Below, in pieces: positions 11,981 to 23,465 of a stretch of DNA of 64,000 bases (its first letter is position 1; every line of letters begins with the position of its first letter). The position numbers and the translations under genes are program-made. The notes beneath the pieces were generated by a model, which did no database searches, was not told the origin of the DNA, and worked only from the letters and a program-made list of their open reading frames with translations. This DNA comes from Cryptocoryne crispatula var. balansae (Eukaryota; Streptophyta; Magnoliopsida; Alismatales; Araceae): contig CM069918.1 of NCBI GenBank assembly GCA_036172225.1, positions 25,892,561 to 25,956,560 on the forward strand. Direction: 5' to 3'.

Positions 11981-14010
11981 CGGCTCAAGTCTCGGTCCAA
12001 ACCGACGTCGAATCGACATTATTTCATGTTATTTATGTGTTCCCGAATCTGTGCAAACGTCTGTTTTTACGAGGCCACCATATTCTATGTATGACTCAGA
12101 TAAAAGATTGGTTGGACTTGGTAGAATCTAGTGATATAGGTATTTCCAACACCGCAAACCTTTTGAAGTTTGGATCTCTGTAGAGTTCGGGAGAAGCCTC
12201 AAAATTTGGTGTTTCTGTCATGCCCGAACCGACACCCGGATTTGGGGATTTTTTGAAATCTCCGTCCACAGTAGAAATTGAGACTTGGAAAAGGTTTATG
12301 AGATGGGTAATATGATTACCTAATCTTTCACTTTGATATCCAGCTTTGAACGACGGCGGAGGATGAGAATTTTAGAGTTTTCCAACGAACTAGGGTTCTG
12401 CGGAATCTGGCAGCGCCGACTTGTTTCTTCCTGATTTCCCGTTGATATAGAATTTTTCTATGAAGGGATATATACATATTTGGAAACGTCATATGATGAG
12501 AATTCTAAATTGTATTTTTTGAGAATATTTGGCTTCCTGGATAAGGAGTTATCCTCGTTACAAAATTGATATTTCTGCTACGGAATTTGGGTGACCGCCG
12601 CCTCTTCCTCCTCAATTTTAGGTCGACTGAGATTTTTAATGGATAATAGGCCGACTGTTTTGGATTCCTTATTCGATAAGGATTCCAACGCATATTTTTT
12701 CGGATTTTTCGGAGTCCGGGATAAGGAGATAAATCCGATTCTATTGGAGAGATTTTCTCCCGGATGAACAGTGCCTTACGCGCAGTCGGTCGGCGCACGC
12801 GCCGGCGCACCGGCGGTCAATACACACCCGCTGGAGGACTGGCGCACACCGGCGCACGCCGGACAGGCGCAGTGCGCCGCCATGTGCGGCGCATTGCGCC
12901 AGACACTATTTATATGCTTTTAAAGTGTTTAAAATCATATAAAATTTCGAGAAAATGCCAGAAAAATCCAGAAAAATTCTTAAAAATTATATAATATTAT
13001 TTAACATGTTTTAAAGTGTTTAATGACATGTTAGATGATGTTTAGCCCTATTTACATAGATTCACTCATGGTTAAACTTTAAAATTGTTTTAAAGGTTTA
13101 ACTTAAATTATTAGTGTCTTAATTAATTCTGTAAAATGAGATTTTACAGAATATAAATTGGGACATTAATTTCTGACCTTGCACAGTATTGGAAATGCAT
13201 GAATGTTCTAAATAGTTTAGTTTTATTTGTTCATTTCATATAAATTGTTTAAATGTTGTTGTCATGTTATTTTCATGTTATTTTATTTCATGAAAATTCG
13301 ACATACATGAAATTGAGAATTCCAAAATAAATTATATATAATTTTATGCTGATATATATGATATATCTCATATAATTATCACGTATACGCTCTATGTTCA
13401 CGTGATGAAGGTTAGTGTGTGTATGGAGGTGATCATGGACTTAATTGTGCTTGGCTTGTGATTGCTTTTAATTATGTTGGTTATGTTATTAAATGGGGCC
13501 AGCGTGTGCCTCCTCTCTCTCTATACAATCTGATTGTACATTCTACCTCCCTCCATTAATGTACTCCCCTTGGTTAAAACAAAGGTTTCTTATTGAATGT
13601 ACATTTGTGGGGTCTGCATACCCTTAAGCCGCTTGTAAGAGTTAGAAGCTGGTTCGTGGAAGGTTGGAGAGCGGGACCACTTGGAGAAGCACCATTCTGA
13701 AGTGGGAGCATACCAACTCAAGCATTTGAAGCAATGACTTGCACCTATAGGGGTGCCTTAGGTGCATGCTTAGGGTTAAGTCCATGATCACCTGATTTTA
13801 TGCATATTTGATATGTGGTTGTGTGCTATCTTTTATACCTTAGATATATGATATTCCAAAGGTATTATATATACTTAGCACATATTCTTGATGAGACTAA
13901 AATAAAATCCCTCCTTGTCATAATTAGGTTGATAAACGTGTGACATTAAGAATGACTCACGTAGCCTTCCGTTGTTATGGTCTTGATGAGCCAATCTTAG
14001 ATTGGATGGG

Positions 14011-14306
14011 TTTGTTGTGTTTCCCACAAGACTCATTCAGCAAGGGATTGGTGATCATGGCCAAGGCATTTGCCGAACTTTGGGGTGGACCATTGCATGG
14101 CCTTGTTGTGTTTCCCACAAGGGCTATGTTAAGAATTCATTCTCATAACGTAACAAGCGGAGTTGACCTAACTAGAGTATATAGCTTGTTGTGTTTCCCA
14201 CAAGGTTATAACTCTAGAGGCTAAATGACTAAGAATTGCAAGAGTTGCAATTGGTAAAAGTTACCTACCTATTAAGTATGGGATGACTTGTTGTGTTTTC
14301 CACAAG
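14011..14306 (+). repeat. Four recurring stem-loops in the copia leader
   Basis: The 20-mer CTTGTTGTGTTTCCCACAAG, or a one-base variant, ends at about 14,030, 14,121, 14,204 and 14,306, spaced 80-100 bp. Each copy can fold as TTGTG-TTTCC-CACAA, a five-base stem with a five-base loop. The bases between copies are not conserved. The array lies before the degraded coding part and spans a 94-codon frame (13,940-14,224) that looks like a by-product of the repeats. The role is unknown; an RNA packaging or leader signal is possible. Confidence 0.65.
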
Positions 14307-15559
14307 GTTGTCACCATAAAGTTAATAGGGTCTTAGTCCCCACTAGGATTTCATCGTGATATCCCGTCTTTGCATAATGAGGGTTATGCAAATTCGTCGA
14401 AAATTAGTGGGAGCATAAATTAGGATCAAAGACCATATCTTAATTTTAATGAATATCTGCAATGTTATTTTGATAAAATTATATCTCAGTTGTAGAATAC
14501 GATAATAAACCACCATTAGTATGGCATATTAGATGCCATATAGCTTAATGGCTCACACTTCTTAGATCGGTTTAGAACTAAGAGAATTGTTCTCATAGTT
14601 GACCAATTAACTATTCTACTTGAGAAGTAGGTGTCACCTAAATTATCTAGTGATATGAATGAAAAAGAAGATCTTATCTCATAGACAAGATGCATTGTTT
14701 ACCTTAAACTAGATGTTAGTCTCTATGAGACATAATTATAGAGACAACATGGATAGATGGATATGAGATCCATCATGGCTCATATTGATGAGTTAACTAA
14801 AGGGCAACTTAGATCAACAATACATCTTAATTACTTCTTGTTGGTGAGACCAATAGTAAGAAGTAAAATCATTAGATAAAAATAGGAGAGAGTTAATAGT
14901 AAAAGAAGGCGGTCAAGATAATAAAGCCAGAATAAGACATGATTCTTACACCGTCATGATGATGATAAGTGGAAGAGAAAGTACAAAGTGTTTTGTATAT
15001 AATGCAAAGGTAGAGCTTGAGAAGCTTCATGTATCCAAGTCATTGGCACTTACTTGTTTTAAATATACACTTAATGGTATTAGATACTATATGTGTATAT
15101 CATAATATTAGATACTATGGATGCATCTGATGGTATGAGATACCAGATATGCATCTTATATCTACAAGGAGTTGTAGATGATAACAAGTAAATGAAGGCT
15201 TAATAAAGAAGATATTGACCTACATATGAAATGGTGCAAAAGTTGCATCATTATTAGTGGGAGGTGCAATTCTTTAATAGCCTTATGGAGATGTCTTAAT
15301 AATTAATATTGCTATTATATCCTTCTACGAGGACTTTATATGATTTCCTACTTGAATAAATGTTGATTTATTCTAAGCTATGGAAATGATAGATGTTCTA
15401 ATAGATTGAATGGCAAAGTGTTTGCCAGTGGGAGCTTAATGAATTGTTTAATCATATTTGATATGTTAGCTCTCATGTTATGTGTGAATATTCCTTTTAA
15501 GAGGAAATGGGTTGATTTAGATCAATCTACACTTTAGCTTTATATAGACATGGAGAATG

Positions 15560-15800
15560 GGTTAATGAGTTATTAGAACTCGTACATCTAGATGTATGTT
15601 AGCCCATATCTAGTAAGGCTAAAGAATAATATTTCTACTTCATTATTTCAAAGATGATGTCTCTAGGTTTGGAAACATGTACTTTATGAAGTACAAAACT
15701 AAGACCTTTGAGAAATTATTTGAGATTAAGAATGAAGTAGAGATACTAATGGAAAGAGTATTAGAACTCTTTGATGAGATCAAGGAGGGGAATACTTAAG
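15560..15800 (+). pseudogene. Copia integrase remnant
   Basis: In shifted frames one can read the integrase core approach (ELVHLDVC-like at 15,570) and then MYFMKYKTKTFEKLFEIKNE around 15,680, ending in LFDEIKEGN at about 15,795. This matches the copia pattern of a YLM-x-x-K segment, a charged helix and the second Asp region. Stops and shifts interrupt it, so no protein is made. Confidence 0.7.
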
Positions 15801-16699
15801 TACATAATTTGCATATAATAGAAGGATAATAGAATCTAATGGACATCTTTACACATTTTAGCTTAATTGAGTAGCTAAAAGGAAAAGCCATATTATGTAG
15901 GACATAATATGAACAATGACAAGCTTTGCAAATTTCCTCTTTGTCTAATTTTGGTTAAGTACTCATTATAACCACTTGTTCTTAATAGGTACCTTCTAAG
16001 TTCTGTTTCGATTATTCCATATAGGATATGGAAAAGGGGTTAAAACTTGACCTTAAGCAAGTTAAGGTTTCGGAATGTCCGACCTGGTGAAGAAGTATAA
16101 CTCTAACAAGTTGGAATATAAGACTATGAAGTGTTGCTTGTGGGATATCCAAAGGAAACTTTTGAATATTAAATATACGACCCTTATGTATAAGGGTATG
16201 TGTTGCTCAGCTCACTATATTTCTAAAGGAAAAGTTCCTTCTTAAGAAAGATAGTGGGAGCAAGGTATATATGGAAGATGTTCCAGTCCCACAACCCAAT
16301 AACACTTCTATTAAGGTGCTAGTTAATAATTACACAAGGATAAATGATAGGTCTTTACTTGTGTCCATTCTACTTAAGAGATATGTGAGACATATCTACG
16401 ATAGATGAAATGAGGCATAAGATAATAAGGATATTGATCCTAGGATCTATATAGAACCAATATGAGATATTGATTCATTAATGGGAAGAGACAATAAAAT
16501 CTGATATAAAATTTATCTATTCTAATCAAGTTTAGAACTTGATAGATCCACCTAAGGATATAGTATCCATAAGGAATAAATGGATCACTAAAGAATAGAT
16601 TGGAGTGGATTAGAAGGTAGATACCTTCAAAGGAAAGAATAGTTGAAAATGATATCATTGAAGTCAAATGGTTGACTATGATGAGATCTTTTACCTATT

Positions 16700-17045
16700 C
16701 CATGGATTAATCCATTTGGGTTTTGATTGTAACACTCTATGATTATGAGATAAGCTAATTGGATGTTAAGATAGTGTTCCTCTAAAGTATTTTGAGGAAT
16801 AGGTGTATATGATACAACTATAGGGAATCAAGTCCCAATAACATCCAAGAAGAGTGTGTATTAAGTTCATTTATGGACTGAAGTAAAACTTCCTATAGAT
16901 CATATATAAGGTTTAATGAGATTAAATCTTATGACTTCGTTAAGAACGAAGAGGAGCCTTGTGTATTCAACAAGATAAGTGGGAGTGCTGTTACTTTCTT
17001 GACATTTTATGTTGATGACGTACTACTCATTAAGAATGAAGCAGG
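16700..17045 (+). pseudogene. Copia reverse transcriptase remnant
   Basis: The catalytic motif FYVDDVLLI is intact at 17,005-17,031, preceded in the same frame by EEEPCVFNKISGSAVTFL. Upstream pieces in other frames resemble LDVK-x-x-FL and the conserved palm and fingers segments. Stop codons (for example near 16,720 and 16,870) break the frame. The YVDD form is typical of copia elements. Confidence 0.85.
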
Positions 17046-17279
17046 TGTGTTATCATAAGTGAACCTAGCTATCAAATTGATCCTCCAAACACAATTTGGG
17101 TTTTGAGATCTATGGAGATAGATCTAAAATCAATGCCCAGTTAATGTACGTAGTCACCATAGTCAAAGGGTTTGACATGATAAACTCCAAGATAGGTTTC
17201 TTACCTATGTGGTGTGGAGTTGATCTCTGTAAAGTGTTGTCTTTGTAGACTTCTTGAAAGATAAAGAGTTCACATAAAT

Positions 17280-17938
17280 GGAGCCCTTATGCCTTTGTCA
17301 TAGGGTCTATTATTTATATGATGCTACGTACATGATATGATTAATGCTCTATATGTTATGAGCATTCATCAGGAAAGATCAGTGAGAGTCACTGGATAGT
17401 TTAGAGATATATCATTTGGTACTTGAGAAGCACTGAGAATGTATCTCTATACACTGGAGGATAAGACTTGAAGTCTTGTAGTTTTACAAACACAAGCTTC
17501 TAATCAAATAAGTATGATATTAAGTCTGAATAATGGTGGTGCAGTGAGTTGAAAGAGTTCTATGTGATAGAACACTGTAAGTTCTACAACATATGTAAAC
17601 AAGTTTACATAGTGGTTGCACACTACTTGAGAAGTAGTCTAGATGAAGATTCTCATCTAAGGTATGGGATTGTCTCAATTTTCTCTGAAAGTGTATCATT
17701 GTTTTGAGAAAACAATGGAGTAGAGCCGATGTCTCATCAGAAGTTTAGGACTTCTGTGGCGATACCATACAATCAGAGAGATTGCAACTTATAGAGATAT
17801 AATTAAAGATAAAGTATCTACCGTTAATAACATTGCAGATCCACTAATCGAAGCGCTTACTCAAAGAGTGTTTGAGCTTCACCTCGAGCTGATATAGATC
17901 AGCCAGATGGGTGATTGGCTTTAGTGCAAGTGGGAGAT
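17280..17938 (+). pseudogene. Copia RNase H remnant and polypurine tract
   Basis: The end of the copia RNase H domain can be read near 17,822-17,880 as VNNIADPLIEALTQRVFELH, which resembles the conserved N-I-A-D-P-L-T-K tail. The polypurine tract AAGTGGGAGAT (17,928-17,938) abuts the 3' LTR and would prime plus-strand synthesis. Frame breaks occur throughout. Confidence 0.8.
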
Positions 17939-18700
17939 TGATAGAAATGTATGCCCTACAAGCCAATCATATATGATATGATTCGACATTTCTAGAAATA
18001 TCTTATTCAATTAATTAGACAAATCTTCATTATAAGCTCTTATTAGATGCGAATATAATAATGAAGTCCTTGATCAAATACAATGATGATTAAATCATGA
18101 TGAGATCATGATAATGAGATTGATCATCTAGAGGTATTTGATCTAAATGTTCCTAGTCATAGGATACTTGAGACGGGACATCAAGGATCCGGATAGACTA
18201 GTGTATGTGATGTCTTCTCATGTGATGAGGACTTATCCACAAGTACAGGGGCAAGGACGTAATTTATAGAGATTTTGGGTTTTTATGAAAAATTTCATAA
18301 TTCACTATAAATACTAATGGTTTCAGCCAAACCCGATCAAGCCAAGGGTGAAAACCACGTCCCAAGCCTCCTCCCTACCTCCTCCTATCTTTAGAAGGTG
18401 TCCATGGTCGATGCAGCTCCGTTCGAAAAGAGTTCTCGAGGCTGGCGCGAAGGGAGAACCTGCTGTGGGTGAAGTTCGTGTGGATACTGCTGGAGACCGG
18501 ACACTTGAACGGTTTGCAGAGCTTGAGAAGCTCATCTCCTTCCTCTCCATGGGATTATATGAATCCCTATCAGGTATATTCGAACCCGATTTGATCGATT
18601 TTCGGTTTTCGTCGTTCGGTTCTGATTGAGACGGATTCTAAAGAAACCCATAGGAATCGTCGCTTCCGCTGCACCAAATTTTTATAGACGATTCCTTACA
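17939..18700 (+). repeat. Copia 3' LTR with 727-bp internal deletion
   Basis: This 762-bp LTR matches the 5' LTR up to AGGAC (18,228-18,232), then continues with the 5' LTR sequence from 11,499. In the 5' LTR the pentamer AGGAC occurs at both edges of the missing piece (10,767-10,771 and 11,494-11,498), so the loss is an exact 727-bp microhomology deletion inside U3. Because the 5' LTR is complete, the loss happened after insertion. Confidence 0.9.
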
Positions 18701-20075
18701 GTGTGAACTTAAATTAAATAATAAAATAAAAAATATTCATTCATTAAATCTGAAAGTATAAAAATCAGATTTTAAATAATTAAAAAAATCAATCTAAAAT
18801 ATACTTAACGCACAAAGCTAAATTACCTAATTAATTGACAATTAAATAAAAATAAAAAAATAAATAATGAAACTCGAATGCATTAAAAATCTACCAAAAC
18901 AAATTCTTAAACATCAAAAATGATCAAACCATAAAATTAAATGAAAAATAAAAAACAAAAAAAAACATATTAAAACAACTTAATCAAAGTTGCTAAGTCA
19001 ATTATAATGCGTTGAACATACCTAAATCAACATCGCAACCTAAGCAAAAAAAAAATAATGATCTTAATCAATGTGTTAATCATAAATCTCAAATCTTAAG
19101 ACATCTAATTCATTTAATCAAATTTTAAACTTAAGATAAAATCATAATCAAATAAAAATTCAAAAAAATAAATAAATCAAACTCAACCCATTAAATCAAA
19201 CGTTAATGGAAAGATCAAATTAAAAATAAACAATTTAAAAAATTAAATCTAAATTAAATAAACAAGTCACATCTTAATCAAATAAAATCAATATCAACTA
19301 AATTATAAGGCAACATGTTCGCATCTCATCGAGCTCACAAGGCTGCAGTCGTCTGGTTTATTTGTTTTATGTGGAGGTGCACTTTCTGCCAAACAAATTA
19401 CTATTAGTTAATCAAGGGCGTTCGAGTAGTTGCTCGAAGTAAGTTAACGTCGGATATTCGCACCATCCGGCGGAGAAGGGTCAAAATTAAGTTTTCAAAG
19501 AACCCGAACCTCACTTTTAATAATTTTAAATGTATCGTCGGACTAGCTAGTATTTTTAAGGGTTTATCGCCTATTTTTCTAAGTAGTTCAAAGAGACACG
19601 AAAATCATTTTAAAAATTAATTAAAATGAAAAACGAGAATCTCACAATCGCAAACGTTAGTAGTCCATAGAAGAAAATAAAACATCCATCGGGTTGCTAA
19701 TTATATAACACTATTATCTTTGGTTATGGCGTTGTCCGTGATTTCAATGCGATGTTCATTTCGTTAGCTCAAAGTATATTCTAGGAAATGTTTGCTCGGC
19801 GGTAGACGGAAGTTGGGAATTTGTAACGTGCAATCAAAATATTTAAATATAATATACAAAACACACGAAAGCTTGCCAAGTGATAGAAGAATTGAACTCA
19901 GAAAAGGATGTTGGCAGATTGTCAAGCACTGGCCGAAGCATGCATGCATTTTGGTACAGAATTGAAGTAAGCACAAGGAATATTGAATCAATACATGGAA
20001 AAAGAATGTTTTTGTTTACTTAGAAAATAAATTAATGTTCTCATACAATGATAATATATGTTATGCAAGGAGAGC
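18701..20075. other. AT-rich intergenic DNA downstream of the KAPA synthase gene
   Basis: After the right TSD (18,701-18,705) comes about 600 bp of very A-rich sequence with recurring AAATCAAAC phrases. A stretch at 19,320-19,620 (GGCGTTCGAGTAGTTG, AACGTCGGATATTCGCACC) reads like a degraded gypsy LTR but cannot be proved from this window. 19,760-20,075 is the 3' flank of the minus-strand gene. I saw no canonical AATAAA signal there. Confidence 0.45.
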
Positions 20076-21769
20076 TCAAAGCCTTGCAGCAATTTGTTCA
20101 GCTTGCTGAAGAGAAGGTATGCACTGGGACAGTGCCGAAGCAAGCCTCCTCAAGTCTTCTGAGGTGTGTGCTGCCGTCAGCGTCACCCGTAGTCTACAGG
20201 CATTGGGAGCCACAGCCGGCGGCCTGATTGCAGTTACGTGGAAGCCACACTCGAGCATGTGCTTACTCGCATAGAGGGCAGCTTGCTCCGTACCAACCAC
20301 AAGGGATATGATGGGGCTGGTCGCCGGAAACTTGGTTAAAGCAGCAAATTCCTGCACCTTGCTCCACACTGCCTGCCTACGCCAGGGTTCTTTCTTTGCC
20401 ACGGTGACGGCAGCTGTGAAATTTTAATTAGTTAATTAAAATGGATAATAATTAACTAGACAGCGAATTTAAAACAATCAAGATTGATACAAGCCATTAA
20501 GAGGTGGTTGGTCAAATTTAAGCTTACCATAACAAGCAGCGATCACAGGCAGGGGAGAGGCGGTGGTGAAGATGTAGGGCCGCCCCCTTCCTTGGATGAG
20601 CTTTTTCCACTTCTGGCTACAGGCGATGAAACCGCCTAGGCAGCCGGTGGCCTTGCTCAGGGTCCCAACAACGATGTCGACCTGATCTTCTATGTCGTAG
20701 ACTTCGGCAATGCCACCCCCGTTCTTCCCACAAACCAGTGTCGTGTGAGCCTGTATCCATATATTACATATGTGAGAATACAGAGAGTAAAAGAAGAAGA
20801 AAACATGGGCAAAATAAAGCAAGGTTTCCATCGACTTACATCGTCAATGACGAACAAGAAGCCATGCTTCTTCCGGAGCGCAACGAGCTCCAGCATCGGC
20901 GCAAAGTCTCCTTCCATACTGAACAAGCTGCAAAATTACCAGTGTCAAAATCGCTATACCTCTGGCTCTGTGCATGCATACACATCATATATAAATATAT
21001 ATGTGTGTGTGTGTGTTCATAGAAACGATGGATGGATAGATGGAAAAGGTCTGCATATGTATACAACATACCTATCTGTGTAAACGACTTTTCTCTCCGC
21101 TTGGCAATTGGAGAGAAGCTCGTCAAGATGCTTCATGTCGTTGTGCCTGTAGACGAAAACGTCGGCTTCCTGGTGTCGTTCCACCATGCGAAGGCCGTCG
21201 ATTATAGAAGCATGGTTGAGGGCATCCGAGAAGATGGCGATCTTCTCGTGTGTGGCCGGACGTCTAGCGGCGGCAGTAAGAGTGGCGATGCTTCCCAGAG
21301 CAGAGAGGAAGGCGGTGTTGGCGGCAAAGCCGGTGGGGGTGATAACACAAGCCTCCTTCTTGGTCAAGTCAGCCAAGGTGTCCTCCAGCAGGCGATGGTA
21401 GTCGGTGTGGCCGCTGATCATGGAAGATGCCCGCGGACCCATCCCGTAGGCCAACGCCGCCGTTGCCGCAGCCTTCCTGACGGCCGGGTGCGAGCTCAAG
21501 TTCAGGTAGTCGTTGCCGGAGAAGATGAGCATCTTCTTTCGTCCAGCTGCGACATCCATGGGGTTTTCCACCTCCACATCCAGCAAGGTCCGGTCCCAAG
21601 GCCCCGGTCCATCGAACGTCTCCAGGTCGGCAAGAGGGTCCTCCGACGGCCGGCTCGGCTTGGGAAGGCAGATGTTGGGAAAGTAGCGCATGTAGTCGTT
21701 CTTGTCCACCCTCGACAGCGCCCTCACCACCAAATCCTCCCACATGGCTGCCACTGTCGACGAAGCCAT
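20076..21769 (-). CDS. BIOF: 8-amino-7-oxononanoate (KAPA) synthase, four exons
   Basis: This PLP enzyme joins pimeloyl thioester and L-alanine to give KAPA, the first committed step of biotin synthesis. Exons on the minus strand: 21,769-21,072, 20,927-20,840, 20,750-20,528 and 20,413-20,076. All three introns (144, 89 and 114 bp) are GT-AG, and the joined frame gives 448 residues ending in TGA. Class II aminotransferase-fold (alpha-oxoamine synthase) marks: FSGNDYLNLSSHP near residue 90, DALNHASIIDG near 195, VIDDAH at 259-264, and GTLSKATG with the PLP lysine at about 295. The ATG chosen gives MASSTVAAMWED and a TATA box sits 120 bp upstream. There is no obvious transit peptide. The C-terminus ARL is a plant type 1 peroxisomal signal. 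Odd: Thr follows the conserved His264 where the family usually has Gly or Ser. It is the only apparently intact host gene in the window. Confidence 0.93.
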
Positions 21770-22958
21770 CGATCGATCTTTCTGAAAACAGAGTTTGCCG
21801 GCCGGTGATGCAAGATGATCGATCGAAGAAATTGGATGAGATGCGGATGTATAATTGGGGAGTGGTTCAATTCCTGTCCGTCCCCCCGCTTTATATATAC
21901 ACACACACGTACATACGGTGTGGTAAGGGGACGGCGAAGAAGGCACCACGAAGCAGGGCAGCATCACTTAATTGACCTACATAACGGTCAGAGTTTTGAC
22001 GTTTTTGACTCGGCCGCTTCTCTCCGGCACGTTCTCTCTTGTCTCGTCTCCTCCCGAGTCGGCTCCGCCGTCAAGATGCACCGAGTCAAATCTGTCGAGG
22101 GCAACGCGGCCTGGTCGACTACTTGACCTTATCGAAGGCAGCTCGTCCGTGCGCACGACAGGACTTCGAAATCTTTGGCTAGCTAGACCCGGAAGTGCGC
22201 TTCATTTCAAATCTTGGCCACCACCTGCGTACATTCTTTAATTTGACGGAGTACGTATGTGCTCGTCTTTTAATTTAAGAGTGTTGATCACCTCATTTTG
22301 TGTGTGGAAAACACTCATCTCCAACGGATCGGTACTATCCTCTTCTCTCACTTAATAACATAATAATACCGACATTGTTATGTTAATTTTTTTTGCCATG
22401 ACCCGGAGATACTACTCGGCAGTAGGCATCAAAGAAAACACACTTGACTGGGTGAGCCGCGTTGGAACCCGAGAATTGCCGTCCAAGTGAACCGTGGTGT
22501 CGCGGTGTTCCGCTCCACCAAGTGAGTGGGTTACAACTTTACTATGTTATGAATAATACATGTAATTATTATTAAGTGTCTATAATTATTAGTTTTTTTA
22601 TTAATTCTTACAGTACGTTATTATTTTTTTATTAAATTTTTAAAAAGTTAAATGAGTAATATATTTTAAAGAATAGAACTAAAAATGAGATGAATAATTA
22701 CACGTACCACTTAATAGTTGTACGTCTCTCTCAATGACACGATATTCTTGTCTTACCAAGTAAGATGAGTGGATCATGACACCCGGTTAAAAGTGATCCG
22801 CTCTCTTAATTTAATCATTTCTCTCGTGTCCCCATATTTTGCTCAGACAGTCCGGTCCAGTTATTGATAGTCCCTTGTTTGATTTAACATTTTAACAGTT
22901 AGTGTAATTTACATCCCGAGTTGACATCCCGGGTTTTGGTCTTCCAAACATTTATTTA
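21770..22958. other. Promoter region and intergenic DNA upstream of KAPA synthase
   Basis: The first 130 bases are the leader and core promoter. 21,960-22,240 is moderately GC-rich with no supported frame. 22,250-22,958 is AT-rich. It has loosely repeated ATGAATAAT...ACATGTAATTA phrases at 22,548 and 22,692, which look like the ends of a small MITE, but no clean terminal repeats or TSD could be defined. Confidence 0.45.
21889..21899 (-). promoter_or_regulatory. TATA box of the KAPA synthase gene
   Basis: The minus strand reads TATATATAAAG, 120 bp upstream of the start codon, next to a short CA/GT run (21,899-21,910). It is the only good TATA box close to the gene and implies a 5' leader of roughly 90 bases. 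Confidence 0.6.
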
Positions 22959-22984
22959 CTAGTCAAGGAACGTGTTTCGCACGT
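22959..22984 (-). terminator. Helitron 3' end (hairpin and CTAG), minus strand
   Basis: The hairpin ACGTG-TTTCG-CACGT at 22,970-22,984 is followed, on the minus strand, by seven bases and CTAG at 22,962-22,959. It is nearly the same as the plus-strand end at 29,078-29,104, so both belong to one family. Confidence 0.75.
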
Positions 22985-23339
22985 GTACGAATATTTTCAA
23001 AAGATAAAATTAATTTTTAAATAATTAAATTTATATAATATTTAGTAAAATATAGATATATAAAATAAGAAATTAATGATGTGACATTTTAAAATAAAAA
23101 TTAAAATTACATAAAAATATAATACTAATTTATTATTAATTAAAAAATATTAATCTAAACATATGCATTGAGCAAAAAATATATGGTACTGTATTTGACA
23201 ACACTAAATCATTGAATCATCATTGTTAACTTTTTGTTTAATTCAAAGACATACTGTACAATACCCCATCCACATTCCACGAAGATTTCATTACTTACCC
23301 TGCGTGGGATCCAAAATTTCGTATAACTTTTTTTCTCTG

Positions 23340-23465
23340 AAGAAACGTGGAAATAATCCTCTTCGGCCTCCATGGCATGACTCCCTGTCTTGTAATAGCC
23401 GCAATCTCATCCTCAGATTTTGGCAGCTGAAGCTATTGAGCAAAATTTCATATAACTCACCTGCA
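23340..23465 (-). pseudogene. Unidentified exon-like fragment inside the Helitron
   Basis: On the minus strand, after an AG at 23,435, a frame reads LPKSEDEIAAITRQGVMPW and then RPKR. Its codon use and motif-like texture suggest a captured exon. I do not recognise the protein. The frame is not bounded by a clear donor site and a shorter alternative frame overlaps it, so this is tentative. Confidence 0.3.

Larger units (their letters stand above)
10478..18700 (+). mobile_element. Ty1/copia retrotransposon, full length but defective
   Basis: Order: 5' LTR (10,478-11,966), PBS (11,968), long leader, stem-loop repeats (14,011-14,306), degraded gag/protease area, integrase remnant (15,560-15,800), reverse transcriptase remnant (16,700-17,045), RNase H remnant (to 17,900), PPT (17,928-17,938), 3' LTR (17,939-18,700). 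The duplication GTGTG at 10,473-10,477 and 18,701-18,705 is perfect. Integrase before RT is the copia order. No frame longer than about 100 codons survives in the internal region, so it cannot make its own proteins. By eye the two LTRs differ at about a dozen positions over their shared 760 bp, which points to a fairly recent insertion. Confidence 0.92.

Noticed and set aside
21032..21808. 258-codon plus-strand frame
   Set aside because: It is the antisense shadow of KAPA synthase exon 1; the minus strand carries the conserved protein and proper splice sites.
21770..21967. Upstream in-frame ATG that would extend KAPA synthase by 66 residues
   Set aside because: The extension crosses the TATA box and an uncharged, low-complexity stretch; ATG 21,769 fits the promoter and family length.
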